Source: Rhyzopertha dominica
Taxonomy: Eukaryota > Arthropoda > Insecta > Coleoptera > Bostrichidae
Direction: 5' to 3'
Assembly (NCBI GenBank): GCA_025024175.1
Contig: QCXZ01000053.1
Span: 3,286,001-3,350,000 of the forward strand
DNA length: 64,000 nt
Shown: in pieces, positions 1-13,440 of the stretch
Layout: every line of letters begins with the position of its first letter
How positions within the stretch are numbered: position 1 is the stretch's first letter
The notes under the pieces: generated by a model
Databases searched by the model: none
What the model saw: the letters and a program-made list of their open reading frames with translations, nothing else
What the model was told of the DNA's origin: nothing
Translations under genes and position numbers: made by a program

Positions 1-1062
1 AATTAGGTATGAATGGCCAGCTACCCAAAGTTTATTCTTTTGTCGCAGCTTAGTAGCACGAACGTGTTCTTTTAAATATATTCTCAGTTTTCATTTCGTC
101 TATTATTTCTTACAAGAACAAATAATTTTGTAAATCTTTTTTTTGAGATGACTGAGAATTTATGTGTTAAACCCTGATAAAATGTTCCTATTACTGCAAC
201 TATTTTTTAGCCTGATTTAGGATAATACGTACCTAACTCTAGCAAAGCGTGGAGCCTGATAACAGAAGTTTCATATACATAATTTCCTATACCAATATTA
301 TGATTTAAACTCAAAACTGTTAGTTTCTATTTCTTGAAAAATTTAAAAAGCATCCAAGGTTAAATTAAGAACTGAGGGTACGCAGATTAAAACAGTTTCG
401 GATGTTTAATATGAAATATAATAGAATCGACATCAAAATTAAGGAAATATGCCTTAAATGGCTGAAGAAATGTAAAAGATGTACTAAGCTTTCTCTGACT
501 ATTTTTTTTATTCATTCCAAATAAAAATAAAGAAGGTTTTCGGAGTGTTATGGTACAATTTGAAGGTTCTTAAAAGAGATATAACTCACAATGAAGCTAC
601 AACAAATGATTTCAATACTTCCTACCAAAATTTTGGCCTTCATGTAAAAGAGTTTGGTATTCTATAAGCTATAACAGACATTCCCCAAAAAAATTTAAAT
701 GCCATCAGCAAGAATTCAGTTCTGCGATTAATTTCACTAACTCTGAAAAATGCACGTTCGATATTTATTAGAANTAATAATTATTTAGTTTAATTACGTA
801 CATGTTATTTTGCATTTTCAATTTTAATACTAATGGGTACAATGTTTCTATAAAAATACAACGTATGTCACGAAAAACAGATAACTTTACTACGCTTTTT
901 TGCATATATCTTCAAGTGACGCTTCGTTGTCGTACGCAGTTTACATTCCGCGGTACACGCAAAATGAGAGTAACCTGAAAACTCGTAATGCCGTGGCCGA
1001 ACCGCTGAAGCTATGAAATTAAACGCACAAAAAAGCCTCATTTAAAACGCATCAATCAAAGG

Positions 1063-1147
1063 CGTGGGATTCACTTGATTAGAGTGTATATTGTGGAGCG
1101 CCTCTGGTACAACTCATGATGAAAGGTCTGTCAATTCGAATCCCACG
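1063..1147 (+). repeat. tRNA-like / SINE-like sequence with B-box
   Basis: A B-box-like string, ATTCGAATCC, lies near 1134-1143. A perfect 10-bp inverted repeat, CGTGGGATTC at 1063-1072 and GAATCCCACG at 1138-1147, brackets the segment. A full cloverleaf does not form, because the five bases before the B-box do not pair with the five after it. This would suit a decayed tRNA-derived SINE head, but chance is possible. Confidence 0.25.
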
Positions 1148-2149
1148 ACTGTCTGTCAAAGAAAAAGCGTTTTTAACATGCAATCTTTACTGATACGGCA
1201 TATATACTGCAGTATACATGTTTTCCTTTAAGACATATATTATTAACTATGTTATCTGTATAAACCATAAATTGTTCTTGAATACCGTAGATATGTTCCC
1301 TTTCCGCTGAGGCTGAGTCTATCTAGCAGGCCACAATATGCTTGCAACAAATTTTGTCTTACATTTCAATCTAGTTGTTTACGAGATGGCAAATGTGCCA
1401 ATAATGAAAGGCCGTCTATTCCGGTTGACAAGTAGGGCCGCATGATCGATTTCGATGTTCTTTTAGCTGGACATGCCAGCCAGTATGAACTAATAGTAAT
1501 GTTAATAGGTACACAGTGTCATCTAATTTGATCTACTACAATCAAGCCACTGGCTATTTTTTAAAGCCACTGAAATTAGACTGCAGGAATCTGTACGTAT
1601 AGACCCTGCAAAAGATTATTAGCATTACTGGAATAATTGACAGTTTTTTTTTATGGACAAAGCTTCACATTAAACCGAAGTTATTAAAAAAATCCCTCTT
1701 CAAATTGGTTAAAACGAGATATCAAATCTTGGATAGATAGATAATGATGACTTAAAGTAGGAGAAGATTTATCTAAAATAGAACCTTTAGATATTGAGAA
1801 TCGACACAAAACTCAAGAAAAAAAACTTGAAAAAAGATATACAAGTGGTACGTATAGTAATGCAACTCTCTTACCGGTTTTACAACCCTGCAATACTATT
1901 TACCTTTCATTTACAGGCACAGTTGGAACGGCACGCGACCCCTCATAAATCATACACTCTCTTTGTGATTTTGCGAATTTCAGTGCCGGCTTTAAGCCGC
2001 TTTAAAACTTGTTTTTTGTTTGTGTAGTGTATATTATTCTAAGTAGTTTTTAATCATTCGGTTAATAAGAGGTTTTACATCAATCGTTTTTATTTACGTC
2101 TCAAAATGAATTGTACGTAGTTCAAAACCATTTTTCCGCATTTACGGGT

Positions 2150-2580
2150 CCTTTTGCCTCAAATACTTTGTTTCCAACTGTACAACCGGGAGTCATCTAC
2201 TCTAGATCGTATCGCCAAAGCCGCCCATAACGCCGATTCTTTAAGAACCTTCTCGAGTTCCAGGTTTGTTACCTGTCCCACAANAAGAGGACGAAACCAA
2301 AACACGGTACCTGTCTGCCCGGCCGGACTATTACGTCCCCTATTGTGGACGAAATGTGATTAATTTCTCCCGGAGAAACTCTTTTAATCCGCCTAAATTG
2401 TATTTCTTGACTTATTATGTGGGACGGGTTTCCGAGATAAAAGAGCAGTCCTCAGCGAGGACGCTAACAAAGGCGGATAAATATAATAAATTGTGACCTG
2501 TCTTGGACGGGGATAAGAAACGGAGTAGATATCTTTCGCTTTTGATTAAGCATCTACAGCTAAAGCTTCTTCTTGTGGCA
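2150..2580. promoter_or_regulatory. GC-richer non-coding island (candidate regulatory DNA)
   Basis: Base composition is clearly more balanced than the flanks, with CpG-containing stretches and no coherent open frame. In insect developmental loci such islands in AT-rich introns are often conserved enhancers. Here the claim rests on composition alone. Confidence 0.22.
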
Positions 2581-3107
2581 GAATTTTGTGAAACACTGTA
2601 CTTTATACGACTCGTGACGAAAATGTAATGCTTTAAGTTTAAACAACGCTTTCGAATCTGGAATTGCGCCAAATTTGTTAAGATACCTAAATAAAAAAAA
2701 GTTTAATAAGTAGGAGTGTGAAGAAATCTTTGAATATAAACTGAACAGAAGAAAGCTACACTCCCTTTAATGATATTTTTAGTTTCACTTTTTTTCAAAT
2801 ATAATCTTGCCTGAATAATCTTTTAAAACTGTAAGTCCGCACCTCTACTTAATTCTTAGGGTGCTCTTCGAATAACACTCTTAGAGAGCTGCATTTTTGC
2901 AAACATCACTGACTTCTACTGACGCTGATGATACAACTTTGGGTTCATTATAACCCAGGGGTACAACTTTAGTTTTGAGTATAGAACCACCTATTCTGTG
3001 TCTATTGATTCTTCAAAATATCCAGCAACTAGTGGATGAGCACAAGTTTCAGGGAAAAAGTAGATATTATCGGGTATACACAAATGATGCTAAATTGCGT
3101 ATTTCAT

Positions 3108-3128
3108 CTGACCTGACCTGACCTGACC
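3108..3128. repeat. Short (CCTGA)n tandem run
   Basis: Just over four copies of the pentamer CCTGA in perfect tandem. The complementary strand reads TCAGG, the telomeric repeat type known from many beetles. Four copies are too few to call an interstitial telomere, and chance expansion is a fair alternative. Confidence 0.5.
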
Positions 3129-3699
3129 TTTTTAGGATCACACGCTTTATTTGTTCCTTTGATGAATGCTTTTAATTTGTGGTATGATATTGGAATGAAC
3201 CCACCAAAGGGTAGAATGTCGTTTTTGTCGCTCAGTGTTTCTATATAAGCAGAGCGATAACGCGCGCGTTTTACTTAAAAAAACCCAGACTTTTGGAGCG
3301 AATGGAGGTGACGTCTGGAACGTATTTGTGGCATGTATAATATGCGAAGCCGGGGTAGATCGTTAGTGCAAAACAACCAATTAATTACTGATTGCCCTTG
3401 AAATCCAATTTTTCTGAATTCTGACTTTTTAAACACATCTTTTAACTGCTTAAACGAGATTATTTGGTACTCCTCTACACCAGTCGTCTATTGCATTGCA
3501 AAGAATTCACGAAATTATACAGATCTAGCACTTTCAGTATATTATATTCTTCCAAATCTTTCTTCAAAAGTGATAGACTTGGCAAATAATAAATAAACCT
3601 TTGCAAAGAAAACATTTTATACCACAAGCTAAGAAACTATCAGTACTGTTCATGGTGCAAAGTTGAAACTACTTACATGCTGTAAATTTTGTATGATCT

Positions 3700-3930
3700 C
3701 TTACGCTTCCGAGTAATTTTCCCGCTTGCCATATGGCCGCCGTCGCAGTCAAAACAATGGGATTAACAACAGCCCGGAGCTGTGAGTAGTTTATCCGCCA
3801 TAAAAAAAGCACCGGCACCTGCCATAATTGCTTTAAAATAGTAGCTGGTTGCACGCTCAAGGAACCGTGCAATCTACCATCTAAACGAAGTTCGGAAGTG
3901 TGTATCCGGCTACCGAATCGGACTTCTAAC
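3700..3930. promoter_or_regulatory. GC-richer non-coding island (candidate regulatory DNA)
   Basis: A compact CpG-containing island in AT-rich surroundings. It contains homeodomain-type cores (CCATAAAA, TTAAC) and no supported open frame. It lies immediately left of a transposase remnant. Enhancer identity is inferred from composition only. Confidence 0.2.
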
Positions 3931-3962
3931 GAGGAAAGGATTAATAATTGTCTGCGTGCTCA

Positions 3963-4421
3963 TCACGTGTCGGGAATTTTTAATTGAGTGATTTTATTAA
4001 GTTTATTAGAAGAGCTTACGGTTAGTAGTGTACTATAAATTAGTAAGGAATGAATTAACTGTGAATCCTGAAATTCGTAACTACAAAACTGCAAAGTCTC
4101 GTTTTCACGAATGTGCAAAAATTTAAGATCGAGTAAACTGACGTTTGCATTAGCCAAAGATGGATTAGTTGAGACTATATTATGTAAGGTTACACTCTTT
4201 TTACAAAGGGACCAAAATTTCTCGATGCTTCGCGTTTTATATTCCTTTGTTCTTTGGGACCTTGGACATCGTGGAATTTTTCGGAATTCTGCACTTCCGG
4301 TATCTTCGTATCTTTTTATCATTCTATAGATGGTGGCTCTTTTAACTCCCTCTCGTTTAAAGTGTTGAACACACTCCGCATTGTTCATAATGCTGAACAA
4401 CTGTTTTTGCAACGATTTCAT
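3963..4421 (-). pseudogene. Tc1/mariner-type transposase N-terminal (HTH) remnant
   Basis: The 152-residue minus-strand frame begins with a helix-turn-helix-like segment containing KREGVKRATIYRMIKRYEDT and then CPRSQRT. This matches the layout of the first HTH plus the GRPR-type linker of IS630/Tc1/mariner transposases: a KxxGxxRxTIYxxxKRYExTG pattern followed by a basic GRPR-like stretch. Downstream residues still resemble the second DNA-binding part (ANANVSLLDL). No DDE catalytic aspartates follow, and the frame drifts into AT-rich filler, so it is a truncated, inactive fragment. The usual glycine of the GRPR motif is replaced by cysteine. The family is inferred from the motif pattern only. 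Confidence 0.5.
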
Positions 4422-5799
4422 ATTCTAATCGTTTGATTGTTTTAAATTGGAAACTAACACAAAGACACAGTTTAGTAAACAAGTACCAACAATAATAAAT
4501 GGCAGAATGATGATCTTGTTTTATTCAAAACTACCCACGATTTATTACAAAAAAATCAACCCCCTTAACTTTCATTCATTTAATAATTTACAGGCTTATG
4601 TTAATCCACTTCTATTATCAAAGACGATAAAGAGCACTGGTTATAATAGTTATGTAAATTAAGAGAAATATTAAATCTTTAACATGTTAAAAAATATCAG
4701 AAGAAATATTTCCCGTAAGAAAGTTTTTTTTACAATAATTAGTAATGATTAGTTTTAATCTCTAACATTACAAATACTTAGGATAGGGTATAACAGGGAT
4801 GAACTGTTATTACTAATGCCGATGGACTATGTTAGGTGATTAGTGATTCCTTACATAATTATCACAAGTTGCAAGCTAAAGTAGAACTGAATCAAAGTAT
4901 ATATTGGAAGAATTCTGTTTATCACGGTTCCTTTCTGTGAGCAAAGGTCTTTGAAATGTCATCGAGTCTTTGAATACAAAGTTTTTTTTTAAATACGAGG
5001 TTCTTTTCAAAATTGATGTGCGGTTTTGCTCCGCTTGATCATTCATTTGTACCTAAATTGATATGGTGGTAACGTTTTCTATATACATAAATTCACAGAA
5101 AAACAAATTTGAAACCATAAAAAGCGATACCATCTCATCTTGCAGCATCCTACATTCTTCATGGCTATATATTAATATATATAATTGATAGAGTTCTGGT
5201 TAAAATAATTTATATTCTTTAGACTCTGCTTTCGCTTACCCCTAAAAAATTCTATACTCACTCAATGACTCAAACTTACAGTCAATATTCGGAACAAGGA
5301 GGTGTTATAAGTATTTTTCCAAGGAAATTATTTAAATTTATGAAAGATTTGTCCGTATCAAACGGTTTTAAGCTCCTTATAAACAAAAACATATGACTTA
5401 GGGATATATATGTATGATATATGTACATATATGTTGTCATAAATATAGGAAGTGACAGAAATGAAGCCTGATTACTAGTATTAGAGCTGGTGGGTTTTAT
5501 AGTACATTACTCAAACATGAATATTGTATGTATTAAATGAGCTAAAAGTAAATTTTTTAGGTCTGGCAGATCTATACTAAGATTCTCTACATTAACGAAA
5601 CAAGATGCAAATTGAGGCAGAACTGCATCAAGATTATGGATAATTTCAATAACTACACTGCGATGTGGCAGTCCATATTATCATGTTTCAAAGAATCTCT
5701 AATGTTTCTCTAATAAGTCTAGCATCTTTCACACTCCACCGTTTATTAAATTACTAACAGTTAAACTTTAACGACTGCTACAATGTTACAAACTGTGCA

Positions 5800-6010
5800 A
5801 CGCTATCCATCCCTCTTTTCGCTTCGTTCACATAGCCACTTCATAACGTGTCCGCTAATTCTCGAAGAGAGAGAGGTCGGCATTGACTGGTTTAGTGCAG
5901 CCTTACGGATGCAGTAGAGCCGTATGGACGGCTTAAAAAGCCCGGCACTCTTGGCATTTATGAAGCATATTTCATATTAAAGGCTACCGAAGAATATTAG
6001 GCTTGACCCC
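5800..6010. promoter_or_regulatory. GC-richer non-coding island (candidate regulatory DNA)
   Basis: Balanced composition with short GA-rich runs (AGAGAGAGAG near 5868) in an AT-rich setting, and no open frame of note. GAGA-type runs are common in insect promoters and enhancers. Function is unproven. Confidence 0.2.
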
Positions 6011-6769
6011 TGTGGGGGAAATACTTTCAGGGATCAACAGGCTTAGAGTGGTGTGAAAATGCCTTTGTCAATCGGGAAGGGAATTTTGTAATCTAGGTGG
6101 GTGCGCTATGTTCTGGTATTTTGGCTCTGTTGGTGGTCCTGTGTTGTAAAAGGATTATTATACTTTGGTGACAGAGTCTCAGATGGTTTCATTGCCGGAA
6201 TTTTAATTTCCTGTATCCGTTTGAAAATGTGACTTTAAGTTTATAGTTAATTTACATTTATTTATTAAAATAACATTTTTAAGGAATATTACAGTTCATA
6301 ATGGATACTAGTTGTAAAACAGTAGTTAAATTACTTAGGAAGATACAGCACAAAAAACCGTTTGTAGATGTGACCAAGTGTATACTTATCAAAGGATTAC
6401 AGCGCATTATAAAACTTGCTATTATCGTCAATAATGCTTTCGGAAGCATCATCATCACTATAAAATAACGACAAAAAATATTAATCTGCTGTTTCGGGAA
6501 GTAAAAAAAATCCATCCCTAGGAAGGTGAATGGTCACTTTTCTCCCTAAAATTAGGGTGGAAAAGCCTACTTCCTATTAAGGTCTATCCTTCGAATGATT
6601 GATGGTTTCAAGTTTAGATTCTTGAAATAATTAGTCCTCTTGAAGCACTAAAAATGAGAAGCATGATCTACCTACGTTTTTGAGGAGCAACTATAATCTC
6701 AATATTCCGTTTTCTGGTTCCACGACACGGAAGTTGTTTGCAGGCAAATTTACAGCCTGCTTTTAAGAG

Positions 6770-7060
6770 CTAACGTCCGCGTCTGGATTTTTGTAACCTG
6801 GATGTTCTTGGGCATAATTTTGCTCTGCTCGGTCGCCATTTCTCGCATGCGATCAACTTCAGCGTTGCATAGCACAGCCTCGCTGAATTAATAGCACTCC
6901 CGGTGGTGTCCGCATGCCTCTCAAGACGATGCAAGCCATAAAATAAATTGTAGTAATTACGCAAATGGAGTGACTGTCTGTATCCGGTCGAACCCTCGGT
7001 CGGAGTATTAAATAGGAAGACGGGATTTTGCCTGGGACAGAACCTGCCTGTCAGTGCAGT
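6770..7060. promoter_or_regulatory. GC-richer non-coding island (candidate regulatory DNA)
   Basis: A GC-balanced segment containing Hox-like cores such as GCCATAAAATAAA and GTAATTAC near 6938-6961. A 109-residue minus-strand frame spans it, but it has no recognisable domain and an unnatural residue mix. A cis-regulatory reading is therefore preferred over coding. Confidence 0.22.
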
Positions 7061-10000
7061 TTCTTTCCCTTTTTTTGTTGGACAAAAATCCAGACACATT
7101 TAATGAAATGTCGTTGAATATGTTTATTTAAAACACTGATTATGATTCGGTACCAGTATCGAGATTGTAGTTCGGTATTGGCAATCTTGTGACAGTCTTG
7201 AGAAAGTTACACACCTATGGAAAAAACAAGAAGTACAAAGTACACTCTGAAGTGAAGATCGTTCGCAAAATAAGTTCAACTCCGTTTTATAACACAACAA
7301 CAATAAGTACTTAAGTAGTGTCAACAGCACTTACAGAACTTCTCAAATTGTTGAATAGAATAATATGAATCGATTGTTCTCTATGTCTACTGATATTTCT
7401 CTTTCCTTTAACATAACTTGTCCATTATTAAACAGCAGAAAAGCATTCTCCAGTTTCTGACATAACTACACATGCAATGCTTTAAAGCAATATAAGCCTC
7501 TCAACCTAACTAATATCTCTTTTTTCATTTTGTTACAGGTATGCATCCAGTTTCTCTCTCTATGGTAGGAAAAAAATGTCTTTACTGCTTATTTATCGAA
7601 TGGATAAACGTATATGACATTCCAGTGAGTATTAGTTAAAAAGTAGAAACTGTTAGCCTTCTTACTATACTTAAGCAAGGAAGTAAGTGCTAGCCTATAA
7701 CTGTCTTAATTTTATTAAATTTTGCAATACCTTTGAGACGAGTTTCTTAAAAAATATAAAATAGTATACCAAATGAAAAATATAATAGATAATAACAACC
7801 ATTGGCTTATACAACTTAAAATCTAATAAAAGTAGAATACCTAATTTGCACATATTTGGGAAGTAATGGCAATAACTTGTCTGCCAATTGTGTGCGTTTT
7901 TTTACATCTGTAAAGCTCCCTTCGTACAGCGTTTGCTTTTACACTGTTGGACGGCGATAAACTAAAGATTTTGATTATTACTTAAAAGAAATATACTTAG
8001 GTATACAATTTTCTTGTGCTTCTCCACTACCAAATGAGGTATTCTACATGATCGATCTCAAAGGGTAATTTTTTAAGGCACCTGTGGCTCTAGCTTTGAA
8101 ATTCCACTCACTAGTGTTCCCCAGGCCAGCATTCTGGGTCCTTTGAATATTTCTGCTAAAAGCAAAATCTCATGATAATGATTTTTTACTGACAAAAATG
8201 AGCGTGTTGAGTATATTTCGTCTGCAAAGATTACTGGTATTTCTACTGCTGATAGATTGTCATTTGTGATAGATAAAGTTACTACATAGCTTTAGCTAAG
8301 TCTAATATTTGGTATATACCATATTTTCTACTGCGGTTATGTTTACTATGAATTGTTGCCACAATACAACAAATTAATGCTACAGCGAATACAAAATCAA
8401 TCAATATAATATATTTGCAATACACTTCGCAGAGACCATGCATCCAGGAGTCAAAAAATAGTAAATTGTGCCTCAGAATTACGAAATACTTATAAAATGA
8501 CAAAAAAAGATTTATTTCGGTTTACAGAAACCTCTGAAGCAGGATTAGTGAACAATAAAAATAAGACCATAAGCAATCACATAAATAATACATAAAAGAC
8601 TCATATTGAAAACTGTGATACTTTGTTTAAGTTGTACAGGAATTTGTATAAAGTGTAGACTAAAGGACACAAAGGAATTATTAATATAGAATGGAATCTA
8701 GAATCTAGTTAGGTTTATGGAAACAGAAAAATTTTAAGGATTATCTTTATTTAACTCCTTTTATTTTAATAGATTGTTTTATGTTTAACAGTTCTGTCGA
8801 GTTCAGTATTTCTAACAAAGTTAAAATACCCAAATAATGCAGTAGATGCTTTCCAGCAATTAACGTCTGTAATTTGTGATGCTGTAATTAATATTTTTAG
8901 TTACATAACTAACATAACTAAAAACCGTGCCCGNGCATATCACATTGGTACATGATACTCGTATTAATCATATTCTTGAGTAATTTGTCTAATGCACGGA
9001 ATTTCTACATAATTCAATTGCTGCAATACAACTCGTGGAATGATTTGTGTATAATTTTATTCTGACGGGTTAGCCGTTACGGATTTTTGCACATGCGTTC
9101 CCGCGGGCAATCTAGATGCATTACCAAGACAGAGATTGCTTGCAGATCATGCCCAACCATAAAACCACAAAAACCTCTTTACTAGATTGCATATATTTCA
9201 TACACATATCGCTCATGAATATTAACAAATCCCTTTCTAAGAAAATAGCTTGTATTGCCATAAACAAGCTAATTGTTTGATTGTGTTTAAGTGCTGTTAA
9301 ACTATAAAAGTCTATCATTGGGGCATCACTTAGCTATATATAGAGTGCGGGTAGTTCACTCAGTTTATGTATAAAAAAATTCTTAAATCGGGGTAGTGTA
9401 GTGTAATGGAACGCGTCACTGTAGCGGATTAATGTGCAATTCAAACACTGCGCAAAAAACGGTCGCTGTAAATCACGGAGCGTTACAAGAAGCTTGCCAG
9501 AAGTCGTGGGGGGATAGTTCAAAGTAACTTGATGGAGTAAACGTTCCAGTAGACGAAACATGAAAGACAGCGGCGATAACGATAACACTTGATCGCATAG
9601 AGCAGTGTCAGTCAAAGAAGGATAAATGCCATGCAACAGTAGTATATGCATTCCATTTGCTGAAACATCTTGACGAAAATGGAGTATTCAACGACATTAC
9701 ATTACTGTCGAAGGGATGGCAACGTGTTTTGGATATGTAAGGGGATAATTATGAACGATTTTATTGCAATTTTTAAAAATACACATTTCAATGAGTTCAA
9801 TTATTGTGTAATCTGATAAAAAACAATCAAAATGCATATGCTTCTATCAAAAAATTGTCCGTGTCAAATCTTCGTCATTAATAAAAGTCTGTTTTGTTTC
9901 ATATATCTTAAAATAAAGCTCTTTTTAAGTATAAGTTGCCTGTTTTAGGGTTTTTTTTCGAAGTTTGTAAATAATTCTTATTTTATTTGGAATTTTATAC

Positions 10001-10079
10001 GCTGTTTTATCGATACTAGTTATTCACATTGACGTATTAAATGTTAAAATCGATCTTGAACAAGCTCTCAAATAATGAC

Positions 10080-10409
10080 ACCCCGATGTTCTGATGCCAC
10101 CTGCGATCATTAAACGTGTGGCTATCGGTGACCATCTCCATCAGTCAGATTCGGATCTGACGTCCAGATCCATAATGGCGCATTATGCGTAACGAGCCTA
10201 GATGAAGAGCGACTTCAATCTAATGTCTCGAGAACGTGTACAACGGCGAGATGGGCTTTGTGTCCCGCGGAGCGATGCTCCAGTAACTTCAAGCGGAGAT
10301 GGATACCACAGAACCTGTTTGCTTGAGCGACGGCAACGCCGTAAGGAAGAGACCGAGAAGTACGCTGATCTGCAGCAGGTCACGTTTGCAAGACTCTGAG
10401 AGTACGAGT
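10080..10409. promoter_or_regulatory. GC-rich island immediately upstream of a core promoter
   Basis: One of the most GC- and CpG-rich non-coding segments in the window, ending at a TATA box at 10410. Frames of 65 and 84 residues run through it on opposite strands. Neither has a recognisable domain, which suggests that high GC rather than coding keeps them open. Position suggests proximal promoter DNA. Confidence 0.3.
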
Positions 10410-10440
10410 TATAAATAGGAATGCGACGTGAGGTCAGTCC
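10410..10440 (+). promoter_or_regulatory. Candidate core promoter: TATA box plus Inr
   Basis: TATAAATAGG starts at 10410 and the insect initiator TCAGTC starts at 10434. The predicted +1 adenine is at 10436, 26 bases from the first T of the TATA box, which is the canonical spacing. No DPE is seen near +28. A donor-like GAG|GTGAAC lies about 45 bases downstream, so a short first exon is possible. The orientation matches the zinc-finger exon at 29.9 kb, so this could be an alternative promoter of that gene or of an unknown transcript. No exon chain links them here. Confidence 0.35.
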
Positions 10441-12889
10441 TGCAGGTTGCAAGGATTTCGTTTTTTTTTTTTGGTTGGAGGTGAACTAGGTCTTACCAGG
10501 GTTATGGTTTCAGGTGTAGAAATGTTTCCTTTATTGGTTCCTTCGCAAATTTCTAATAAAACTCGTTTAATGAAATATACATTCTAAATGAGTATATGGC
10601 TAAGCTTTTATTGAGGAATGAAAGGTATATGTTGGAATCAGTACAATCAAATTCGCTCTGTTGACTGCAGTTTCTACGTTCTGTTAGTGTTTGAATTGTC
10701 TGCAATGACTCAGTAGTTGTCTAGGGAAGATCTCATGAACCAACTCACTTAGCTGCTGTCGTTTGTAAACGATATTCAATGCAGATTATTGAAGAGTAGT
10801 CGATAAAAGATTAAGACTCGTTGACCTGTGGTTTGGTGAATGTTGAATATGGAAAGCCTAAATACTGAATTAGGGTAAATGTAGGATATATGCCTTCACT
10901 CCTTAATTAAATGTGGCCTAGAACTTGAGGTATTAAAATACGAAACATGTTGAAGAAAGAAATTTATTTCGAATTAGCACAAAAATGTCACAAGTACAAC
11001 TCTCACGTAAGACGATCGGTTATCAACTAAATAAATGTTGTTTTTAATTGCTCCACGTGCTACCTGGTATCCATTTTGAAGGGAAAAGGGTCTCGATAAT
11101 CCGTATTAAAGTATTATCTAACATTTTATTGAGGTTTAAGCATTTTCTTATAAATTCTGGGTAAATCGTGATAACAAGTACCTGTACAGGTAATATAGCA
11201 AACATGCATGGGACCCAGGAGACAACTCTGGGCCCTTCCTACATCCCATACATTTAGCTGGTTAATTATTTGTGTACACCTAAAAATTGTCTTATTTACG
11301 AAATTGTAAATGCAGTAAAATTTATAGGCAAGTGTATTTCACAATTTTCATCCAGAAGTCATATTTGACCCATGCAAATGACCTTCTCTAATAAGTTATT
11401 GTCAAATGGTTTCCAAGCTTAATCGACGCCATGTGCATTTTGAAGCTCTGACTGCAACATTCATATTGTTACGAATCTTTGTCTTAGGGCGGATAGCATT
11501 AAAAGACTATCTTGGTCAGGATGGGTCATAACACGATTTCTGGTTAGTTCAGCTCTTCTACCTTTTCCTACAAAGATTGTTCAACTACTGTTATATGGAA
11601 TACAGATCAGAATATGTCATATATTCGGTGAAGACTCCAACTTTTGTACCAAATTTCTAAATTCGCATTACATTTTAACAGTTAATACAGAAAAACAAAA
11701 AAAACTAAAAATCCATCCGAACTAACGTTTATGAAAGTCAGTTTATTTAATATAAGTTTTAAGAATCTAGTAAAAGCATTATCAGCACGAATTAATACCC
11801 GGTTTGTTGTTAAAATGTAATTAAATATATTTAAGTTTATTTAAATGAAGCTTAATTTGGTTAAAATATTAAGTAGTCAGTTTATTTTTGAGAGCAGTGC
11901 ACTGGCGATCTAAGAAGGTTGGCTTGACGCATAATGCTGAGGCATTCCTCATTCTGAGTTTTGATAATGCTAGTTATCCATCGAGTCTCTTTTCCTGGGG
12001 AGAAAAAAATCACTACAATTGTATATTTAAATACCTACTCGTATACATAAAAGCGCATCGGTTAATGCATTAGTTTTTGATACGTGTGAATTCTGAATCA
12101 GAAATCGTGGTTCTATTAGTAGAAGCTTTTAAGGTGAAATTGATCTTCCTTTGGTACTTCGTGTGATATCATTATACATTATGTGGATCACGGATCTTTA
12201 TTCTCCCAAATAAAATGTATCAACTCATCTTTTGTTAAACGTGAGAGCGATGCAATTAAATGCGCTAGATATCACCTAACCGAGATCGTCAATAACTATA
12301 CTACTGTACTATATAATACTTATAGAACATATAAACAATTTGGGTCCGTCGTAAACCCATTTTGAAACGATTGATTTCTACACAAAATGATTCTCCATAT
12401 AACCTTATTCTAATGGGAAAAGTATAACAAAAAAGCAAGTTTTGCGAATACACATGCTTGTGTAAGATTTTCACGCTGTTTGGTAAATTTAGACAGAGGT
12501 ATGTAGAATTTTAACAAAAAAAAGAAGAGGTCACATATTTTACCATATTCTGTGTCATATTTTTGCCAATTCACTAGGGGAGAAATTATCGAATATCACT
12601 TTGGGTTTTTACTATATTTAGTGTAAATATTAACAAAAAAACAGTGCACCACCTGCTATTTTGGCTTTACACGGTATTTTTTTTATCGTGTTTTAAAGAA
12701 GTAGATAGCAAAGCTATCTGGAAACATCTTTAATAATTAGCTTTCTTTATTAACAGTGTTGTTAATGTTCTTGGCGACTTTTCGACATAAAAGCGTAAAA
12801 TGGCTTATAATTAGACAACTATGCTTATAAAAAGTCAGATAGGTATTGTAGAAAGCCAAGAAATTAGCATAACCAAACCATTCCTCAAA

Positions 12890-13440
12890 GACAGATTTTA
12901 AATTTACGACTCGCTGTGCCAATTAATGCCACATACGGAGATTAGCATAATCCAGTGCCAAACGGGCGGAATTTAGATAATATTTACGACAAAAAACTCC
13001 GATTCCACACATACACAGTAAACATAATTAATTTCATCCGCGTATCGTCGGACAGCATCTGAATAAGCAATGAGCAGAAATCAAGATTACCGGCGATACG
13101 AACGCACGGGATTATGACCGAAACTAGTCGCGGGCCTCGATCGGCATTAACGCGTCCGTGGCTTAATGCCCATTTAAAACGCATTTCTCCCTAATAAACC
13201 GCGCAATAAATATGCTCAAAAGTGGCAACGAGAGAAGTGGTCGTCGTACGGAGAGACGCACGCTCATTTGCATAATCTTCGCGGTTGGCGTGGGCGTCGG
13301 AGGGCAGAGAGAGGTTCGTTGCCTAACCTAGCGTTGATATCACCGCGGGAGACCGGGCAGCGCACGCGGAAACAATGAATGAAATCCGGCACGGGCGCGG
13401 GAGAAAATGCTGCGTGCGATAGCCGAAATAAAGTGGTTGC
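12890..13440. promoter_or_regulatory. GC-richer non-coding island (candidate regulatory DNA)
   Basis: A long, strikingly CpG-rich block between AT-rich flanks, with several TAAT/ATTA homeodomain cores and TTTGCATAAT near 13267. Open frames in it are short and featureless. It is one of the best candidates here for a conserved enhancer of a developmental gene, but only composition and position support this. Confidence 0.3.

Larger units (their letters stand above)
1..3962. other. Non-coding AT-rich stretch
   Basis: No convincing protein-coding gene is visible. Short open frames here lack recognisable domains and have the AT-driven composition of chance frames. Within it I mark a tRNA-like repeat, a short pentamer run and two GC-richer islands as separate entries. 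It may be part of the first intron or the upstream region of the zinc-finger gene at 29.9 kb, but no exon was found to prove this. Confidence 0.5.

Noticed and set aside
6770..7099. 109-residue minus-strand frame
   Set aside because: No motif and implausible residue mix over a likely regulatory island.
10198..10452. Overlapping 84- and 65-residue frames on opposite strands
   Set aside because: No recognisable domain; kept open by GC-rich composition. A promoter reading fits better.
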